Origin: Lentisalinibacter sediminis
GTDB lineage: Bacteria > Pseudomonadota > Gammaproteobacteria > Steroidobacterales > Woeseiaceae
Length of the DNA stretch: 64,000 nt
Assembly (NCBI RefSeq): GCF_040706615.1
Contig: NZ_JAPDRF010000003.1
Span: 620,001-684,000 of the forward strand
Reading direction: 5' to 3'
This document shows positions 61,187-64,000 of this stretch, one piece after another (positions within the stretch are counted from its first letter, which is position 1; each line of letters starts with the position of its first letter). Below the pieces are notes generated by a model. It worked only from the letters and a program-made list of their open reading frames with translations, made no database searches and was not told the DNA's origin. The position numbers and the translations under genes were made by a program.

Positions 61187-62641
61187 TCACTCGTAGTGCG
61201 CCGGCGCCCGCCGGTGCCAGTCGGTGACGCCCTGATACTGGTGCGCGCACGCGAGCAGGCGCTCCTCGCCGAACGCCGGTCCTATCAGCTGCAGGCCCAC
61301 CGGCAGCCCGCCGGAGAAACCACAGGGGACCGACAGGCAGGGCAGCCCCGCCAGATTCGCGCCGATGGTGTAGATGTCGTTCAGGTACATGGTGATGGGA
61401 TCGTCGGTCTTCGCGCCCAGTTCGAAAGCCGGCGTCGGCGTGGTCGGCCCGGCGATGAGGTCCACGTCGGCGAAAGCGCGGCGGAAATCCTCGCTGATGA
61501 GCTGGCGCACTTTCTGGGCCTTCAGGTAATAGGCGTCGTAGTAGCCGGCGGAAAGGACGTAGGTGCCGGTCATGATGCGGCGTTTCACCTCCGCGCCGAA
61601 ACCCTCGGCCCGGCTGCGACAATACAGATCCATGAGGTCCTTCGGGTCTTCGGCGCGATAGCCGAAGCGCACGCCGTCGAAGCGCGACAGGTTGGACGAG
61701 CACTCGGCCGGCGCCACGACGTAATAGGTGGGCACCGACAGGCCGATATTCGGCAGGTCGATCTCCCGCACGCTCGCCCCGAGGCCTTCCAGCTCGCCGA
61801 TGGCCGTGCGCAGCGCCGCCTCGTTGTCGGCCTCCAGGCCGTCGTCGAAGAACTGGCGCGCGAGCCCGACGGTGAGGCCCTCCAGCGGCTGATCCAGCCC
61901 GGCCACGTAGTCCGGCACCGGCTCGTCCACGGAGGTGGAATCCCGCGGATCGAAGCCGGCCATGGCACCGAGCAGCAGCGCCGCGTCCTCCGCGCTGCGG
62001 GTCAGCGTGCCGGCCTGGTCCAGGCTGGAGGCGAACGCGATCATGCCCCAGCGGGAGACCCGGCCGTAGGTGGGCTTCAGCCCCGTAATACCGGTCAGTG
62101 CCGCCGGCTGACGGATGGAGCCGCCGGTGTCCGTGCCGGTTGCCGCCGGCACCAGCCGCGCGGCCACCGCCGCGGCCGAGCCGCCGGAGGAGCCGCCGGG
62201 CGAGCGCGCCGTATCCCAGGGGTTGGCGACCGGGCCGTACCAGCTGGTCTCGTTGGACGAGCCCATGGCGAACTCGTCCATGTTGGTCTTGCCGAGCATG
62301 ATGACGCCGGCCGCCTTCAGCCGCTCGACCACCGTGGCGTCATACGGAGAGACGAAGTTGTCGAGCATGCGCGAGCCACAGCTGGTGCGCACGCCGGCGG
62401 TGCAGAAGATGTCCTTGTGGGCGATGGGCAGGCCCTCGAGCGGACGCGCCTCGCCGGCCGCACGGCGGCGGTCGGACTCGGCGGCAGCAGCCCGCGCCTC
62501 GTTCCCGGTCACCGTAATGAAGCTGTTCAGCGTGCCGTCGTGGGCGCCGATACGCTCGAGCAGCGCGTCGACGAGTTCCGCGGCGGTGAACTCGCCCGCC
62601 TCGAGCGCGTGCCGTATCGCGGCGAGTGACAGCTCATGCAT
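61187..62641 (-). CDS. gatA: Asp/Glu-tRNA amidotransferase subunit A
   Basis: GatA is the amidase that frees ammonia from glutamine for tRNA-dependent amidation. The Ser-cisSer-Lys triad is in AHKDIFCTAGV (Lys) and SPGGSSGGSAAAVAARLVPA (both Ser). The 484-residue length and the C-terminal LPCLSVPCGFSGGLPVGLQL are typical. The ATG at 62641 begins MHELSLAAIRHALEAG. It lies 106 bp downstream of gatC and before gatB. Confidence 0.97.
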   Translation of the reverse strand: MHELSLAAIRHALEAGEFTAAELVDALLERIGAHDGTLNSFITVTGNEARAAAAESDRRRAAGEARPLEGLPIAHKDIFCTAGVRTSCGSRMLDNFVSPYDATVVERLKAAGVIMLGKTNMDEFAMGSSNETSWYGPVANPWDTARSPGGSSGGSAAAVAARLVPAATGTDTGGSIRQPAALTGITGLKPTYGRVSRWGMIAFASSLDQAGTLTRSAEDAALLLGAMAGFDPRDSTSVDEPVPDYVAGLDQPLEGLTVGLARQFFDDGLEADNEAALRTAIGELEGLGASVREIDLPNIGLSVPTYYVVAPAECSSNLSRFDGVRFGYRAEDPKDLMDLYCRSRAEGFGAEVKRRIMTGTYVLSAGYYDAYYLKAQKVRQLISEDFRRAFADVDLIAGPTTPTPAFELGAKTDDPITMYLNDIYTIGANLAGLPCLSVPCGFSGGLPVGLQLIGPAFGEERLLACAHQYQGVTDWHRRAPAHYE

Positions 62642-62747
62642 GGTCGTGACTCGGCAAAGGTTGGACGATGATTCTTCCGGACAGTCTGACTGGATCGTTT
62701 GGATCGCGCAGCCGCCGACCCGTACGGCGACAGCTGTTCGCCGACCC

Positions 62748-63035
62748 TTATTCTATGACCCTGGGCACCAGATACATGCCGTCGGCCACCGCCGATGCGT
62801 TCTTCTGATACTCGTCCCGATCGACTCGCTCCGTCACTTCGTCCGGGCGCAGCCGCTGGATCTGGTCCAGTGGGTGGGCCATCGGTTGCACCGAATCCGT
62901 GTCTGCCTGTTGCAATTGGTCCACGAAATCGACGATGCTGCCCAGCTTGTCGACGAAGTCGGGTATTTCCGCCTCGTCGAACTCCAGTCGCGCGAGAGTC
63001 GCGATATGTTCCACTTGCTCTCGAGTCAGGGACAC
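62748..63035 (-). CDS. gatC: Asp/Glu-tRNA amidotransferase subunit C
   Basis: The 95-residue protein is the linker subunit of the GatCAB complex. The family start SLTREQVEHIATLARLEFDE is clear, with QPMAHPLDQIQRLRPDEVTE and the final AVADGMYLVPRVIE. A GTG start at 63035 with GGAG 7 bases upstream gives the usual length; the longer frame upstream overlaps the mreB promoter region and is not conserved. Divergent from mreB, the conserved layout. Confidence 0.94.
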   Translation of the reverse strand: MSLTREQVEHIATLARLEFDEAEIPDFVDKLGSIVDFVDQLQQADTDSVQPMAHPLDQIQRLRPDEVTERVDRDEYQKNASAVADGMYLVPRVIE

Positions 63036-63125
63036 CGCAAGGCTCCGGTCTGTGACACGTGTATCGTTGTCGATAGGGTCGGCACCTGCCACCGCAGCGC
63101 CAAACAGGAAATGATACACGCCGTC

Positions 63126-63154
63126 TTGCCCAATGTCGTCCCCGTTGCTAGAGT
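63126..63154 (+). promoter_or_regulatory. Candidate sigma-70 promoter for mreB
   Basis: TTGCCC and TAGAGT, each four of six to consensus, are separated by 17 bases in the gap between divergent gatC and mreB. It lies 36 bases before the mreB start. Only the motif supports it. Confidence 0.3.
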
Positions 63155-63190
63155 AGCTTTTTGCCTTGATCCGCGGGATTTTGCCCGACA

Positions 63191-64000
63191 ATGCTGAAGA
63201 GTCTTCTGGGTTATTTCTCCAACGACCTTTCCATCGATCTCGGGACAGCGAACACACTGATCTATCTCCGCGGGCATGGCATCGTGCTCAACGAGCCGTC
63301 GGTAGTAGCCATTCGGGAAGAGTCCGGCCGCGGCGGCCGGAGCGTGGAGGCCGTCGGTACCGAAGCCAAGAGTATGCTGGGGCGCACGCCCGGCAACATC
63401 ACCGCAATCCGTCCGCTGAAAGACGGCGTCATCGCTGATTTCACCGTGACGGAGAAGATGTTGCAGCACTTCATCAAGAAGGCGCACGGCAACCGCTTCT
63501 TCGCGCCGAGCCCCCGGGTGCTGGTGTGCGTGCCCTACGGGTCCACCCAGGTAGAGCGTCGGGCCATCCGAGAGTCCGCCGAAGGCGCCGGCGCCCGCAA
63601 GGTCTATCTCATCGAGGAACCGATGGCGGCGGCCATCGGCGCCGGCATGCCCGTGCACGAGGCGCGCGGCTCCATGGTGCTCGACATCGGCGGCGGCACT
63701 TCCGAGGTGGCCGTGATCTCCCTGAACGGCATCGTCTATGCCTCCTCCGTGCGGGTGGGCGGTGACCGCTTCGACGAGGCCATCACCAATTATGTACGCC
63801 GTAATTACGGCATCCTGATCGGCGAGGCCACGGCCGAACGGATCAAGCACGAGATCGGCTCCGCCTATCCCGGCCAGGAGGTCAAGGAGATCTCGGTGAA
63901 GGGCCGCAACCTGTCCGAAGGCGTGCCGCGGAGCTTCACGCTGAACAGCAACGAGATCCTGGAAGCGCTGCAGGAACCCCTGCAGGGCATCGTGGGAGCC
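63191..64000 (+). CDS. mreB: Rod shape-determining protein MreB, N-terminal 270 residues (cut by window edge)
   Basis: MreB is the bacterial actin that guides lateral wall synthesis in rod-shaped cells. The start MLKSLLGYFSNDLSIDLGTA is followed by NTLIYLRGHGIVLNEPSVVA, VCVPYGSTQVERRAIRESAE, LIEEPMAAAIGAG and the phosphate loop MVLDIGGGTSEVAVISL. All actin-family ATP-binding elements seen so far are intact. The frame is open to the window end, where mreC and mreD would be expected. Divergent from gatC. Confidence 0.97.
   Translation, partial: MLKSLLGYFSNDLSIDLGTANTLIYLRGHGIVLNEPSVVAIREESGRGGRSVEAVGTEAKSMLGRTPGNITAIRPLKDGVIADFTVTEKMLQHFIKKAHGNRFFAPSPRVLVCVPYGSTQVERRAIRESAEGAGARKVYLIEEPMAAAIGAGMPVHEARGSMVLDIGGGTSEVAVISLNGIVYASSVRVGGDRFDEAITNYVRRNYGILIGEATAERIKHEIGSAYPGQEVKEISVKGRNLSEGVPRSFTLNSNEILEALQEPLQGIVGA

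Overview
The window is 64 kb of dense, GC-rich bacterial chromosome. Two 60-base lines counted by hand give 40/60 G+C at 33001-33060 and 26/60 in the small AT-rich insert at 31501-31560. The core gene orders (lolB/TPR lipoprotein divergent from hemA-prfA; pth-rplY-prs-tRNA-Gln; gatCAB divergent from mreB; ArsR-type regulator-metF-metH) are those of Gammaproteobacteria. UrcA-family and CBU_0592-family proteins and GTAGGAGG-footed REP elements fit an environmental gammaproteobacterium outside the enterics, but the genus cannot be read from the sequence.

Region 1 (1-16.8 kb) is a 16-kb run of minus-strand genes ending at a divergent TetR-family regulator. It splits into three transcription units separated by REP repeats. 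(i) AtuA-like protein, biotin-dependent acyl-CoA carboxylase beta subunit, enoyl-CoA hydratase, carboxylase alpha subunit, nitronate monooxygenase-like flavoprotein and a TIGR03084-type protein; the first four genes overlap or nearly touch. (ii) PHA synthase (PhaC) and a FabG/PhaB-like reductase. (iii) A ThDP-dependent decarboxylase-like enzyme, a bile acid:sodium symporter-family carrier, a double-SDR fusion and a secreted protein cut by the window edge. The set resembles the acyclic terpene utilisation (atu) system, but no AtuD-type acyl-CoA dehydrogenase or acyl-CoA ligase is present. A coniferyl-aldehyde-dehydrogenase-like gene and a thiolase-like gene without the usual nucleophilic Cys follow (16.9-20.2 kb).

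Region 2 (20.2-29.1 kb) is housekeeping: manA, pth, rplY, prs, tRNA-Gln(UUG), lolB, a TPR lipoprotein, then hemA and prfA. The ispE gene that commonly lies between lolB and tRNA-Gln is absent here.

Region 3 (29.1-45.0 kb) looks like an accessory block set between prfA and prmC, which are neighbours in many relatives. It starts with a cysteine-synthase-like gene and ends with a CBS-CGL reverse transsulfuration pair. Between them lie an AT-rich exported nickel superoxide dismutase, a di-haem cytochrome c peroxidase, RsgA, several small membrane proteins, GNAT, VOC and GFA enzymes, a TPR membrane protein and gene remnants.

Region 4 (45.1-53.1 kb) carries prmC-ppiB-moeB, a UrcA protein, a secreted amidohydrolase, a membrane-anchored MDR oxidoreductase, a truncated choice-of-anchor-B remnant beside an XRE regulator, and small membrane or SRPBCC proteins. 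Region 5 (53.1-64 kb) is the methionine-cycle operon (ArsR-methyltransferase fusion, metF, metH, with a perfect 16-bp palindrome upstream), hslO, gatCAB and the start of mreB.
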